35,454 nt of DNA from a candidate division NC10 bacterium RIFCSPLOWO2_12_FULL_66_18 (GTDB lineage Bacteria > Methylomirabilota > Methylomirabilia > Methylomirabilales > 2-02-FULL-66-22). The stretch lies in the NCBI GenBank assembly GCA_001771285.1, contig METI01000253.1, forward strand, positions 14,255-49,708, read 5' to 3'. The translations under genes were made by a program, and so were the position numbers. The notes beneath the pieces were generated by a model. That model was not told where the DNA came from and ran no database searches. It saw only the letters and a program-made list of their open reading frames with translations. Shown here piece by piece: positions 9,007 to 16,978 of the stretch (position 1 is its first letter; each line of letters begins with the position of its first letter).

Positions 9007-9990
9007 ATGCCGAGTGCCAGGATCATCGGGACCGGATCGTACGCGCCGGCCAAGGTGCTCACGAACGCCGACCTGGAGAAGCTGCTGGACACCAGCGACG
9101 AGTGGATTCGCACGCGGACCGGCATCTCCGAACGGCGGATGACCACGGAGGCGGAAGCCACCTCGGACCTGGCCTACCAGGCGGCCCTGCGGGCCCTGGC
9201 CGCGGCCGGCCTGGACCCCGCCGACCTGGACATCATCCTGGTAGCCACCGTGACGCCCGACATGTTCTTTCCCTCCACGGCCTGCGTCCTCCAGGATCGG
9301 CTGGGCGCCAGGCGGGCCGGGGCCATGGACGTCTCCGCAGCGTGCTCCGGCTTCGTCTACGGATTGGCCGTGGCCGACGGGCTGCTCCGGCTCGGGACCC
9401 TGCGGAATATCCTGCTGGTGGGGGCGGAGACCCTGACCAAGATCGTGAACTGGCGCGACCGGAATACCTGTGTCCTCTTCGGCGACGGCGCGGGGGCGGT
9501 GGTCCTGCGGGCCTGCGAGGGGGAGCGGGGCATCCTCTCCACCCACCTCTTCGCCGACGGGGCCAAGGGGCCGCAGCTCATGATGCCGGGAGGCGGCTCG
9601 CGCCACCCGATCACCCAGCGCCTGGTGGACGAAGGGCTGGCCGCCATCCAGATGAGCAACGGGAACGAGGTCTTCAAGACCGCGGTGCGCGCCATGGAGG
9701 ATGCCGCCCTCACGGCCCTGAAGCACAATCACCTGGAGATCGGCGACGTGGATCTCCTGGTCCCGCACCAGGCCAACCTGCGGATCATCAATGCCGTGGG
9801 GCAGCGACTGGGCCTGTCCGAGGACAAGGTGTGCGTGAACATCCAAAAGTACGGCAACACCTCGGCGGCGTCCATCCCGCTGGCCCTGGACGAAGCGATG
9901 CAGGCGGGGCGGGTGCACGAGGGAGATCTGCTGCTGTTGGTCGCGTTCGGCGGCGGCCTGACCTGGGCCTCGGCCGTGATCCGCTGGTGA
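9007..9990 (+). CDS. fabH: Beta-ketoacyl-ACP synthase III
   Basis: Condenses acetyl-CoA (or another short acyl-CoA) with malonyl-ACP to start fatty-acid synthesis. The 327-residue protein carries the Cys-His-Asn triad: C113 in SAACSGF, H254 in PHQANLRI and N284 in YGNTSAAS. The start MPSARIIGTGSYAP is the family N-terminus, with GGGGAAGGA 11 or so nt upstream; the longer in-frame reading from 8881 would overlap plsX and is rejected. fabD follows after 7 nt. Substrate preference (straight or branched primer) cannot be told from the sequence alone. Confidence 0.96.
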   Translation: MPSARIIGTGSYAPAKVLTNADLEKLLDTSDEWIRTRTGISERRMTTEAEATSDLAYQAALRALAAAGLDPADLDIILVATVTPDMFFPSTACVLQDRLGARRAGAMDVSAACSGFVYGLAVADGLLRLGTLRNILLVGAETLTKIVNWRDRNTCVLFGDGAGAVVLRACEGERGILSTHLFADGAKGPQLMMPGGGSRHPITQRLVDEGLAAIQMSNGNEVFKTAVRAMEDAALTALKHNHLEIGDVDLLVPHQANLRIINAVGQRLGLSEDKVCVNIQKYGNTSAASIPLALDEAMQAGRVHEGDLLLLVAFGGGLTWASAVIRW

Positions 9991-9997
9991 GGAGCGC

Positions 9998-10918
9998 GTG
10001 AGCCGGGTCGCCTGCGTCTTCCCGGGCCAGGGCTCCCAGGCGGTCGGGATGGGACGGGATCTGGGGGAGACCTCGCCTCGCTGGGACCAGGCGAACGCCG
10101 CCCTGGGGTTCGACCTCCGGCGCCTGTGCTTCGAGGGCCCGGAGGCGGAACTCACGCTCACGGCCAATACCCAGCCCGCCATCCTGACGGCCAGCATCGT
10201 GGCGCTGGATGCCCTGCTGGCAGCGGGCGCGTCCTTCGATTTCGTGGCCGGCCATTCCCTGGGCGAGTATTCCGCCCTGGTGGCGGGTGGCGCCCTGGAC
10301 TTTGCCGACGCGGTGCGGACGGTCCGGGCCCGCGGCCAGTTCATGCAGGAGGCAGTTGCGCCTGGCGAGGGCGCCATGGCCGCCATCCTCGGACTGGACC
10401 GCGCCCTGGTCTTCCAGGCGTGCGAGGAGGCGCGGGAGGCCGGGGTGGTTCAGGTGGCCAACCTCAACGCCCCCGGCCAGACGGTGATCGCCGGGGCGAG
10501 GGCGGCCGTGCAGCGCGCCGTTGAACTGGCCAAGGCCAAGGGGGCGAAACGCGCCCTCCCATTGCCGGTGAGCGCCCCTTTCCACTGCAGCCTGATGGCC
10601 CCGGCAGCGGGCCGGCTTGCGTCGGTCCTGCAGACGATCCGCATTCGGGACCTCGGTGTGCCCCTGGTGACGAACGTGGACGCCGACCTGCTCACCGAGG
10701 GGGCGCGGGTGGCCGACACGCTGGTTCGACAGGTGACGACGCCGGTCCGGTGGGAAGACGTTGTGACCCGGCTGGTGAAAGAGGGCGCGGGGACCTTTAT
10801 CGAGGTGGGTCCCGGCAAGGTCCTCTCGGGCCTGATCCGGCGGATCGCCCCCGAGACCCGGGTCTTGAACGTGGAAAATCGGGCCTCCCTGGAAGCCACG
10901 CTGAAGGCCCTGGCCTGA
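9998..10918 (+). CDS. fabD: Malonyl-CoA:ACP transacylase
   Basis: Loads malonate onto acyl carrier protein, supplying the extender unit for FabH and FabF. The 306-residue protein has the N-terminal FPGQGSQ loop, the nucleophile Ser87 in GHSLGEYSAL, Arg112 in RARGQFMQE for carboxylate binding and His196 in PFHCSLM. It uses GTG as start, 7 nt after the fabH stop with GAGGAG ahead of it, so translational coupling is likely. An octamer hairpin begins 10 nt after the stop. Confidence 0.95.
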   Translation: MSRVACVFPGQGSQAVGMGRDLGETSPRWDQANAALGFDLRRLCFEGPEAELTLTANTQPAILTASIVALDALLAAGASFDFVAGHSLGEYSALVAGGALDFADAVRTVRARGQFMQEAVAPGEGAMAAILGLDRALVFQACEEAREAGVVQVANLNAPGQTVIAGARAAVQRAVELAKAKGAKRALPLPVSAPFHCSLMAPAAGRLASVLQTIRIRDLGVPLVTNVDADLLTEGARVADTLVRQVTTPVRWEDVVTRLVKEGAGTFIEVGPGKVLSGLIRRIAPETRVLNVENRASLEATLKALA

Positions 10919-10928
10919 GAAGGGATCG

Positions 10929-11019
10929 AAAAGCGTTCGGCAGTTCGAGCGTTCGGGGGTTCGGTCGTTCTTGGCCTGTCGAACTACCGAACAGCCGAAC
11001 CTCCGAACAGCCGAACGGT
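10929..11019. repeat. Octamer hairpin between fabD and fabG (TTCGNNNG type)
   Basis: The element opens with AAAAGCGTTCGG (10929-10940). Four 8-nt units (TTCGGCAG, TTCGAGCG, TTCGGGGG, TTCGGTCG) occupy 10936-10967, with a fifth partial unit to 10970. After a loop of about 8 nt come five reverse-complement units of the form CGAACNNC (10980-11019), ending CGAACGGT. The two arms can pair over some 35 bp with mismatches concentrated at the variable unit positions. The terminal 12-mer is shared exactly with the elements at 20427 and 28947. Confidence 0.88.
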
Positions 11020-11028
11020 ATTTGAGAG

Positions 11029-11064
11029 ATGCGCCTCGCAGGCCACCGAGGCGAACGAAGATGA
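11029..11064 (+). other. Possible 11-codon upstream mini-ORF overlapping the fabG start
   Basis: An ATG 9 nt after the hairpin opens an 11-codon frame (MRLAGHRGERR) whose TGA overlaps the fabG ATG as ATGA. Its first 15 nt, from 11028, match the fabG start region at 11060-11074 with one mismatch, so it looks like a tandem duplication of the fabG beginning. It may couple translation into fabG or be a relic. No independent evidence that it is translated. Confidence 0.25.
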
Positions 11065-11807
11065 GCCTCGCAGGAAAGATCGCCTTGGTCACCGGTGGCT
11101 CCCGCGGGATTGGAGAGGCGATCGCGTACCGCCTGGCCGAGGAGGGAGCGGCGGTCGTCCTGTGCGCCCGTCACCTGGAGCCCGCGGCGGGGGTGGCCAA
11201 GACCATCGAGGCGCGGGGCGGCCAGGCCCTGGCCGTGGCAGCGGACATCGGGGCTTCCGCGGATGCGGACCGCCTGGTGGCGGCCTGCCTGGATCGGTTC
11301 GGCCGGCTGGACATCCTGGTGAACAACGCGGGCATCACCCGGGATGGTCTCATCCTCCGGATGAAGGACGAAGACTGGGACGCGGTCCTGTCTGTGAACC
11401 TCGACGGCGCCTTTCGCTGTGCCCGTGCAGCCTTGCGGCCCATGTTGAAGCAGAAGCAGGGCGGGCGCATCATCAACATCGGGTCCGTGGTGGGGAGCAT
11501 GGGGAACGTCGGCCAGGCAAACTACGTCGCGGCCAAGGCGGGGCTGCTCGGCCTGACCAAGGCACTGGCCAGGGAAGTGGCCTCGCGCGACATCACCGTC
11601 AACGCCGTGGCGCCGGGGTTCATCGAGACGGAGATGACGGCCGGGATTCCCGATGCCATCAAGCAGGCGCACGTGACTCAGATCCCCCTGGGGCGGTTCG
11701 GGACCGCGGCAGAGGTGGCCGCCACGGTGGCCTTCCTGGCGTCCGAGGGGGCGGCATACATCACGGGGCAGGTCATCCACGTCAATGGCGGCATGTGGTC
11801 CTCGTAG
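11061..11807 (+). CDS. fabG: 3-oxoacyl-ACP reductase
   Basis: NADPH-dependent short-chain dehydrogenase that reduces beta-ketoacyl-ACP in each elongation cycle. The 248 residues include the cofactor loop TGGSRGIG (11-18), the NNAG motif and the catalytic set N114, S142, Y155, K159. The start MSLAGKIALVTGG is the family N-terminus; the in-frame extension from 10971 is repeat-derived and rejected. Unlike its neighbours it is separated from the upstream gene by 142 nt holding a repeat hairpin and a duplicated start region. Only a weak GAGG lies upstream. Confidence 0.96.
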   Translation: MSLAGKIALVTGGSRGIGEAIAYRLAEEGAAVVLCARHLEPAAGVAKTIEARGGQALAVAADIGASADADRLVAACLDRFGRLDILVNNAGITRDGLILRMKDEDWDAVLSVNLDGAFRCARAALRPMLKQKQGGRIINIGSVVGSMGNVGQANYVAAKAGLLGLTKALAREVASRDITVNAVAPGFIETEMTAGIPDAIKQAHVTQIPLGRFGTAAEVAATVAFLASEGAAYITGQVIHVNGGMWSS

Positions 11808-11837
11808 CGGGTCACCCATCGGGAGAAGGAGGGTATT

Positions 11838-12080
11838 GTGAGCGCGGCCCCGGAAGAGAAAGTCAAGAAGATCATCATTGACCAGTTGGGGGTGGACGAG
11901 GCCGAGGTGACGGCTGAGGCGAAATTCATCGATGACCTCGGGGCGGACTCCCTGGATACCGTGGAGCTGGTGATGGCCTTGGAGGAGGAGTTCGGCATCG
12001 AGATCCCCGACGAGGATGCGGAGAAGATCGCCACCGTCCAGGATGCCATCACCTATATCCGGGAGCACAAGAAGGACTAA
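11838..12080 (+). CDS. acpP: Acyl carrier protein
   Basis: An 80-residue acidic carrier whose Ser38 in the motif GADSLD is the phosphopantetheine attachment site. It holds growing acyl chains for FabH, FabD, FabG, FabF and PlsX, all encoded here. The GTG start is preceded by AGAAGGAGGG, a strong ribosome site suited to an abundant protein. It lies 30 nt after fabG. An inverted repeat follows at 12089-12126 before fabF. Confidence 0.97.
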   Translation: MSAAPEEKVKKIIIDQLGVDEAEVTAEAKFIDDLGADSLDTVELVMALEEEFGIEIPDEDAEKIATVQDAITYIREHKKD

Positions 12081-12088
12081 CGGCAGCC

Positions 12089-12126
12089 CACCTGCCCGCA
12101 TTGCCAGACCGGAGAGGGGGCAGGTG
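12089..12126. repeat. Inverted repeat between acpP and fabF
   Basis: CACCTGCCC (12089-12097) and GGGCAGGTG (12118-12126) are perfect 9-bp reverse complements around a 20-nt loop, 8 nt after the acpP stop. There is no T-run. It could act as a partial terminator or 3' stabiliser that sets acpP above fabF, a difference commonly needed, but this is inference. Confidence 0.45.
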
Positions 12127-12170
12127 TGCCGGGGGACGGGGCCGGACGGGCGGCCCAGAAGGGCACGATC

Positions 12171-13409
12171 ATGGTGCGCGTCGTCGTCACCGGATTAGGG
12201 GCGGTGGCCCCCAACGGGATCGGGATCGAGAGCTTCTGGCGGAGCATCGTCAACGGGGTCTCGGGCATCGCACCTATCACCCGGTTCGATGCCAGCAAGC
12301 ACGACACCCAGATTGCCGGCGAGGTCAAGGGCTTCGATCCACTCCAGTGGATCGAGAAGAAAGAGGCCCGCAAGATGGACCTCTTCATCCACTACGCCAT
12401 CGCCGCCGCCCAGATGGCGTACGACGACTCGGGCCTCAAGGTCAGCGACGAGAACCGGGAGCGGATCGGCGTTTTCGTGGGCACGGGCATGGGCGGGATC
12501 CCGGCCCTGGAGGAATCGCACAAGATCCTCCAGGAGAAGGGGCCGGGGCGCATCAGCGCCTTCTTCATCCCCTCCATCATCACGAACATGGGCTCGGGGC
12601 AGATCTCCATGCGGTTCGGGATGAAGGGCCCCAACTCGTGCGTCTGCACGGCGTGCGCCACGGGGAACCATGCCATCGGGGACTCCCTCCGGATCCTCCA
12701 GCGCGGGGAGGCGGACGTGATGCTGGCGGGGGGAAGCGAGGCAGTGATCACCCCGCTCACCATCGGGGGGTTCTGCGCCATGAAGGCCCTCTCCACCCGG
12801 AACCACGAGCCCACCCGGGCCAGCCGGCCCTTCGACAAGGACCGGGACGGCTTCGTCATGGGCGAGGGGGCGGGGATCATGGTGCTGGAGACCCTGGAGC
12901 ACGCGCGGCGGCGGGATGCGAGGATCTACGCCGAGCTGGTAGGTTACGGAATGTCCGCCGATGCCTATCACATCACACAGCCGGCCCCGGAAGGGGAAGG
13001 GGCCGTGCGCTCCATGCGCTTGGCACTGGCGGACGCCAAGGTGTCGCCGTCCGTGGTGGATTACATCAATGCCCATGGGACCTCTACCCCCGCGGGGGAC
13101 CTGAACGAGACCCTGGCCATCAAGGCGATCTTCGGCGCGCGCGCGCGGTTCCTGGCCGTGAGCTCCACCAAGTCCATGACGGGCCACCTGCTGGGGGCCG
13201 CGGGTGGCATCGAGTCGGTCATCTCGGTCCTCACCATCGCCCACGGGATCGTGCCGCCCACCATCAACTACGACACCCCCGATCCCGAGTGTGACCTGGA
13301 CTATGTCCCCAACACGGCGCGGCCCGTCCGGGTGGGGTACGCGCTGACCAACTCCTTCGGTTTCGGCGGAACCAACGCCAGCCTGCTCTTCAGGAAGTTC
13401 GAAGAGTAG
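12171..13409 (+). CDS. fabF: Beta-ketoacyl-ACP synthase II
   Basis: Elongating condensing enzyme of type II fatty-acid synthesis. The 412 residues contain the Cys-His-His triad: C162 in CTACATGNH, H302 in NAHGTSTPAGD and H339 in STKSMTGHLLGAAG, with the conserved Lys334. The C-terminal FGFGGTNASL loop is intact. The start MVRVVVTGLGAVAPNG fits the family; the reading from 12126 adds unconserved residues and is rejected. In many bacteria rnc follows fabF, but here rnc lies at 24266-24958 and a HAMP gene follows instead. Confidence 0.96.
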   Translation: MVRVVVTGLGAVAPNGIGIESFWRSIVNGVSGIAPITRFDASKHDTQIAGEVKGFDPLQWIEKKEARKMDLFIHYAIAAAQMAYDDSGLKVSDENRERIGVFVGTGMGGIPALEESHKILQEKGPGRISAFFIPSIITNMGSGQISMRFGMKGPNSCVCTACATGNHAIGDSLRILQRGEADVMLAGGSEAVITPLTIGGFCAMKALSTRNHEPTRASRPFDKDRDGFVMGEGAGIMVLETLEHARRRDARIYAELVGYGMSADAYHITQPAPEGEGAVRSMRLALADAKVSPSVVDYINAHGTSTPAGDLNETLAIKAIFGARARFLAVSSTKSMTGHLLGAAGGIESVISVLTIAHGIVPPTINYDTPDPECDLDYVPNTARPVRVGYALTNSFGFGGTNASLLFRKFEE

Positions 13410-13420
13410 GCCCCTCTCTC

Positions 13421-13456
13421 CTGGCGACCTCCCGCTCGGTCGACCGGTGTCGCCAG
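13421..13456. repeat. Inverted repeat between fabF and the HAMP gene
   Basis: CTGGCGAC (13421-13428) and GTCGCCAG (13449-13456) are perfect 8-bp reverse complements with a 20-nt loop, placed 12 nt after the fabF stop. No T-tract is present. It may mark the end of the fatty-acid transcript or attenuate it. Confidence 0.4.
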
Positions 13457-13474
13457 CGCATCAGGAGCGCTCAC

Positions 13475-14062
13475 GTGGCGAGACCCGATATCTGGCACCG
13501 CAGGTTCTACGTTCACCCGATCCAGCGGAAGTACCTCTATCTGTCCCTGGTGCCCCTGATCATCTGCAGCCTGGCCATCATCGTCCTCACGTTCCTCCCC
13601 ATGCAGCTCCTGCTGTCGGGGCGGGCCACCGAGCTCGACAAGGCGATGGCGGCGAGCTGCCTGTCCACGTTGGGGGGCCGCCTCTGGCCGGCGCTCTTCG
13701 TGAGTATGCTGCTGGCGGCGATCCTGAGCGTCTTGGCCTCCCACGCCCTGGGCGGCCCGCTGTACCGGCTCGAGACCATCGGCAAGCGTCTCGCCGCGGG
13801 GGAATTCACCACGCCGATCCGCGTTCGCGAGGGGGACGATCTGCAGGGGATGGCAGCGGTGCTGGATCAGGCGATGGGGATCCTGCGCGATGCCTTGGCG
13901 CGGATCCGCGAGCAGGAGGGCGTGGCGCGGGCGCGGCTCGGGGCCCTGCAGGGAGAGCTGGCGAAAGGCCAGGTTCCGCCGGTGACGCTGTCCGGTCACC
14001 TGCAGGAGATCGAGGCGCAGCTTGAGGGGATCGAGGAGACGCTGCGACCCTTCCGGATCTGA
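13475..14062 (+). CDS. Two-helix membrane protein with HAMP domain, no output domain
   Basis: A 195-residue protein with membrane helices at about residues 20-47 and 69-90, a very short external segment between them, a HAMP-like region (about 88-140) containing GPLYRLE and GEFTTPIRVREGDDLQGM, and a coiled-coil tail to about residue 190. HAMP modules transmit signals in chemoreceptors and histidine kinases, but no kinase, cyclase or methyl-accepting domain follows. It may pair with a separate output protein or serve as a scaffold. It starts with GTG after CAGGAGCG. It is the last plus-strand gene before a convergent junction with the minus-strand cluster; function unknown. Confidence 0.75.
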   Translation: MARPDIWHRRFYVHPIQRKYLYLSLVPLIICSLAIIVLTFLPMQLLLSGRATELDKAMAASCLSTLGGRLWPALFVSMLLAAILSVLASHALGGPLYRLETIGKRLAAGEFTTPIRVREGDDLQGMAAVLDQAMGILRDALARIREQEGVARARLGALQGELAKGQVPPVTLSGHLQEIEAQLEGIEETLRPFRI

Positions 14063-14071
14063 GTGGGCTTC

Positions 14072-14098
14072 AGCCTGTAGCCGTCAGCCGTCACCCGC
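14072..14098. repeat. Solo 7-nt repeat arm at the convergent junction
   Basis: AGCCTGT (14072), AGCCGTC (14079) and AGCCGTC (14086), then the looser ACCCGCC, form a short 7-nt periodic run just after the HAMP gene and overlapping the end of the minus-strand gene at 14091. No complementary arm is present. It may be a fragment of the same repeat family seen in other spacers. Confidence 0.35.
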
Positions 14099-14567
14099 CG
14101 TTGGGGTGGGAGAGGAGGGTGATGCTGAACGGCGTCCCGGGCCGGCCCCGCTCCAATTCCGCCAGGAAGCCTTCCAGGAACGCCTGCTGCATCCGGATCG
14201 GTGCCTCCCGCGGGAAGGCCCGGAAGGGAGGTTCCAGGGCGACGCGGGTGCCGCCGAGATGCAGGATCGTTTGCGCCGTCTGATAGGACAGCCGGTAGAG
14301 GGCGACCATGGACAGATCGGCCTGGCGCCCCAGCCCGACCACCAGGACCTTTTCCGCCTTCAGCTTTCCATTGGGCGAGAGCAAGGCGGTCGCCCCACGC
14401 TCCCCGGCGAACTTCCCCCGGGCGCGGAGGCGCGAGACCGCCCCGCACAGGATCCAGTCCACCTGACCCAGGCGGCCGCGAGGTGACGGCTCATCCTCCA
14501 GGTGGAACAGCACCAGGGTGTCTGCGCCGATCTCCTCGAGGGGATCGCCGGTTTCCCGGATCTCCAT
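14091..14567 (-). CDS. Stand-alone leucyl-aminopeptidase (M17) N-terminal-like protein
   Basis: A 158-residue protein resembling the N-terminal, non-catalytic alpha/beta domain of M17 leucyl aminopeptidases. Visible features are TLVLFHLEDEPSPRGRLG near the start, VDWILCGAVSRL, and KAEKVLVVGLG, the strand-loop that ends this fold. The metal-binding catalytic domain of M17 enzymes is wholly absent and there is no room for it. Its ATG lies 1 nt after the nusB stop (TGAGATG), so the two are translationally coupled. Role unknown; a macro-domain-like or regulatory binding function is possible. The last codons run into a short 7-nt repeat. Confidence 0.65.
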   Translation of the reverse strand: MEIRETGDPLEEIGADTLVLFHLEDEPSPRGRLGQVDWILCGAVSRLRARGKFAGERGATALLSPNGKLKAEKVLVVGLGRQADLSMVALYRLSYQTAQTILHLGGTRVALEPPFRAFPREAPIRMQQAFLEGFLAELERGRPGTPFSITLLSHPNGG

Positions 14568-14568
14568 C

Positions 14569-14994
14569 TCAGGCAGGGGCCTGCTGGTGGGGTTGCAGGT
14601 GCAGGCGGATCTGGTCCAGGATGCCGTTCACAAAGGCACCCGATTCCTGGCTCCCGTAGAGCTTGGCGAGTTCGATGGCCTCGTTGATGGCGACCTTCTC
14701 CGGGATATCATGGCGGTGGAGTAACTCGTAGGCGGCCAGGCGGAGGATATTCCGCTCCACCAGGGCGATGCGGGCCAGGCTCCAATGGGCGGCGTTCACC
14801 ACGATGAGCCGGTCGATCTCGGCGCCGTGCTCCAGCGTCCCCCGCACCAGGCTGTCGGCGAACGCCTGGACCTCCGGCAGCGCAGGGTGGTCCTGCCAGA
14901 ATTCCTTCAGGACCCGCTCCGTCTCGCCGGATCGGAATTCCAGCTCGTAGAGAATCATGAGGGCGAGTTCGCGCCCCTTGCGTCGCTTGCCCAT
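14569..14994 (-). CDS. nusB: Transcription antitermination factor NusB
   Basis: A 141-residue all-helical RNA-binding protein that joins NusE/S10 on boxA sites to prevent premature termination in rRNA operons. It begins MGKRRKGRELALMILYELE and shows the family motif VERNILRLAAYELL, then PEKVAINEAIELAKLYGS and FVNGILD. It directly follows ribH, as in many bacteria. The 92-nt spacer between them contains a TTTCGAA repeat array. Confidence 0.95.
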   Translation of the reverse strand: MGKRRKGRELALMILYELEFRSGETERVLKEFWQDHPALPEVQAFADSLVRGTLEHGAEIDRLIVVNAAHWSLARIALVERNILRLAAYELLHRHDIPEKVAINEAIELAKLYGSQESGAFVNGILDQIRLHLQPHQQAPA

Positions 14995-15024
14995 GGCTTG
15001 CGCGGGGGTCGGAGGCTGGAATCA

Positions 15025-15055
15025 TTTCGAAATTCGAATTTCGAAATTCGAAATT
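15025..15055. repeat. TTTCGAA/ATTCGAA 7-nt array between ribH and nusB
   Basis: Four 7-nt units (TTTCGAA, ATTCGAA, TTTCGAA, ATTCGAA) at 15025-15052 are followed by ATT. Each unit contains the palindrome TTCGAA, so the array can fold on itself in several registers. It is strikingly AT-rich against the GC-rich surroundings. It lies in the ribH-nusB spacer and shares the 7-nt period of the other spacer elements. Confidence 0.8.
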
Positions 15056-15086
15056 GTCGGGGCCCCCGGCTCCTGAATCCTGACCC

Positions 15087-15554
15087 CTATTTCAGCTCCC
15101 GGAAGAGATTGGCCATCTCGATGGCCGAGCACGCAGCGTCGAAGCCCTTGTTGCCCCCCTTACTGCCCGCCCGCTCGACCGCCTGCTCAATGGAGTCCGT
15201 GGTGAGGACACCGAAGGATATGGGGACGCCCGTCTCCATGGCCGCGGCCGCCACGCCCTTGGACACCTCGCTTGCGATGTACTCGAAGTGCGGGGTGGCG
15301 CCCCGGATGACCGTCCCCAGGCAGATGATGGCCTCATAGCGGCCCGAGGCGGCCAGGCGCTTCGCCGCCAGCGGGATCTCGAACGATCCCGGCACCCTCA
15401 CCACGTCGATCTGATCCTCCTCGGCCCCGTGGCGCCGGAGGGCGTCCAGGGCGCCTTCCAGGAGTCGGGCGGTGATGAACTCGTTGGTCCGGCTCACCAC
15501 GATGCCGAAGGTGAGCCCCTTGGCCACGAGGGTCCCTTCCCATGTCCGCAGCAT
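15087..15554 (-). CDS. ribH: 6,7-dimethyl-8-ribityllumazine synthase
   Basis: Condenses 5-amino-6-ribitylamino-uracil with 3,4-dihydroxy-2-butanone 4-phosphate, the penultimate step of riboflavin synthesis; usually a large icosahedral or pentameric shell. The 155 residues include [33 protein letters not shown] with the catalytic His89, and [14 protein letters not shown]. The N-terminal dozen residues precede the usual [14 protein letters not shown] strand and may be partly dispensable. It follows ribBA by about 35 nt and precedes nusB. Confidence 0.95.
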   Translation of the reverse strand: MLRTWEGTLVAKGLTFGIVVSRTNEFITARLLEGALDALRRHGAEEDQIDVVRVPGSFEIPLAAKRLAASGRYEAIICLGTVIRGATPHFEYIASEVSKGVAAAAMETGVPISFGVLTTDSIEQAVERAGSKGGNKGFDAACSAIEMANLFRELK

Positions 15555-15589
15555 GTTCCCTCCTGTCCGCCCCGTCGCGGGGGCGGTGC

Positions 15590-16978
15590 TCAGCGCCTGG
15601 CCCGGCCGGTTCCCGGCGCGCCGTCCCCGGCGTGCCGGTCCCGCCGGCGCAGGCTGGCGGGCGTCTGGATGAGGTGCCCCAGCTTCTCCCGCTTGGTGGT
15701 GAGGTACCCCAGATTGGCCGGGGTGGGCTTGGTCAGCAGCGGGATCCGCTCCACCACGTGCAGGCCGTAGCCCTCCAGCCCCACGATCTTGCGCGGATTA
15801 TTGGTCATCAGGCGGAGCTTGGAGACCCCCAGGTCCACCAGGATCTGGGCCCCGACACCGTAGTCGCGCAGATCCGGTTTGAACCCGAGCTTCTCGTTCG
15901 CCTCCACCGTGTCGAAGCCCTGATCCTGCAGCTCGTAGGCCCGCAGCTTGTTCGCCAGCCCGATCCCGCGTCCCTCCTGCCGGATGTAGAGGAGAACTCC
16001 TTTCCCCTCCTGGGCGATGCGCTCCATGGCGCGGTCGAGCTGTGCCCCGCAGTCGCAGCGGAGCGAGCCCAGCGCGTCCCCGGTCAGGCACTCGGAGTGG
16101 ACCCGGACCAGGATCGGGTCGGCCACGCTGATCTCGCCTTTCACCAGGGCCAGGTGATGCTTGTTGTCCACTTGGCTGTGGTACAGGAGGGCCTTGAAGT
16201 TGCCGTGGCGCGTGGGGAGGATGGTGCTGGCCACGCGGCTGACGAACTTCTCCCGTTTCATCCGGAAGTCAATGAGATCCTTGATGGTGATCATCCGCAG
16301 GCCGTGGCGCCGGGCAAAGCGGGCCAGGGATGGGACGCGGGCCATGGTGCCATCCGGGTTCATGATCTCGCAGATCACGCCCGCGGGGTAGAGTCCCGCC
16401 AGGCGGGACAGGTCCACGGCCGCCTCGGTCTGGCCGGCGCGGGTGAGCACGCCGCCCTCCCGGGCCCGCAGGGGGAACATGTGGCCAGGCCGCGCGAGGT
16501 CGTCGGGCCGGATATTCGGGTCGAGGATGGCCTTGACGGTGGCGGCCCGATCGTGGGCCGAGATGCCGGTGCTGACCTTGTGCTTGGCCTCGACGGAGAC
16601 GGCAAAGGCGGTCTCGAACGGGGACGTGTTCTCCGAGACCATGGCCGGGATCTGCAACTGGTCCAGGCGCTCGCCCACGATGGGCATGCAGATCAGGCCG
16701 CGCCCGTGGGCGGCCATGAAGTTGATGGCGGCCGGCGTGACCTTCTCGGCCGCCATGGTCAGATCCCCCTCGTTCTCCCGGTCCTCGTCGTCCACGACGA
16801 TGACCATCTTCCCCCTGCGGATGTCCCGGATGGCGTCCTCGATCCGGTCGAAGCGAATGGGTGCCTCTGTCCGGGACGATTCGCCCATGGACGCGCCACG
16901 TCGCCCGCTGCCGCCCGAGGGAGAGCCCGAGCGCGGGGACGCTGGCCGATGGCGCGGGGGAGCTTTCCGTCCGCTCAT
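15590..16978 (-). CDS. ribBA: Bifunctional DHBP synthase / GTP cyclohydrolase II
   Basis: A fused enzyme supplying both riboflavin precursors. The N-terminal DHBP synthase half shows [12 protein letters not shown] and [16 protein letters not shown]. The C-terminal GTP cyclohydrolase II half shows the zinc set in [20 protein letters not shown] and [12 protein letters not shown]. The chosen ATG overlaps the ribE stop (ATGA), which favours coupled initiation, and gives 462 residues. This includes an unusual Arg/Pro/Ser-rich leader of about 30 residues; an alternative ATG at 16888 begins near the conserved domain but lacks a ribosome site. About 25 basic residues follow the usual C-terminal [12 protein letters not shown]. 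Confidence 0.93.
   Translation of the reverse strand: MSGRKAPPRHRPASPRSGSPSGGSGRRGASMGESSRTEAPIRFDRIEDAIRDIRRGKMVIVVDDEDRENEGDLTMAAEKVTPAAINFMAAHGRGLICMPIVGERLDQLQIPAMVSENTSPFETAFAVSVEAKHKVSTGISAHDRAATVKAILDPNIRPDDLARPGHMFPLRAREGGVLTRAGQTEAAVDLSRLAGLYPAGVICEIMNPDGTMARVPSLARFARRHGLRMITIKDLIDFRMKREKFVSRVASTILPTRHGNFKALLYHSQVDNKHHLALVKGEISVADPILVRVHSECLTGDALGSLRCDCGAQLDRAMERIAQEGKGVLLYIRQEGRGIGLANKLRAYELQDQGFDTVEANEKLGFKPDLRDYGVGAQILVDLGVSKLRLMTNNPRKIVGLEGYGLHVVERIPLLTKPTPANLGYLTTKREKLGHLIQTPASLRRRDRHAGDGAPGTGRARR

Noticed and set aside
6363..9161. A 932-codon open frame on the minus strand, and many other long antisense frames
   Set aside because: They lie opposite well-supported genes (ndk, yceD, rpmF, plsX), have low-complexity composition and no motifs. 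Long antisense frames are expected in GC-rich DNA.
10929..11019. LexA (SOS) operator, because GTTCG and CGAAC half-sites recur in the octamer hairpins
   Set aside because: The halves occur as tandem runs with an 8-nt period, grouped by arm, and not as CGAAC-N4-GTTCG operators. The genes involved are not SOS genes.
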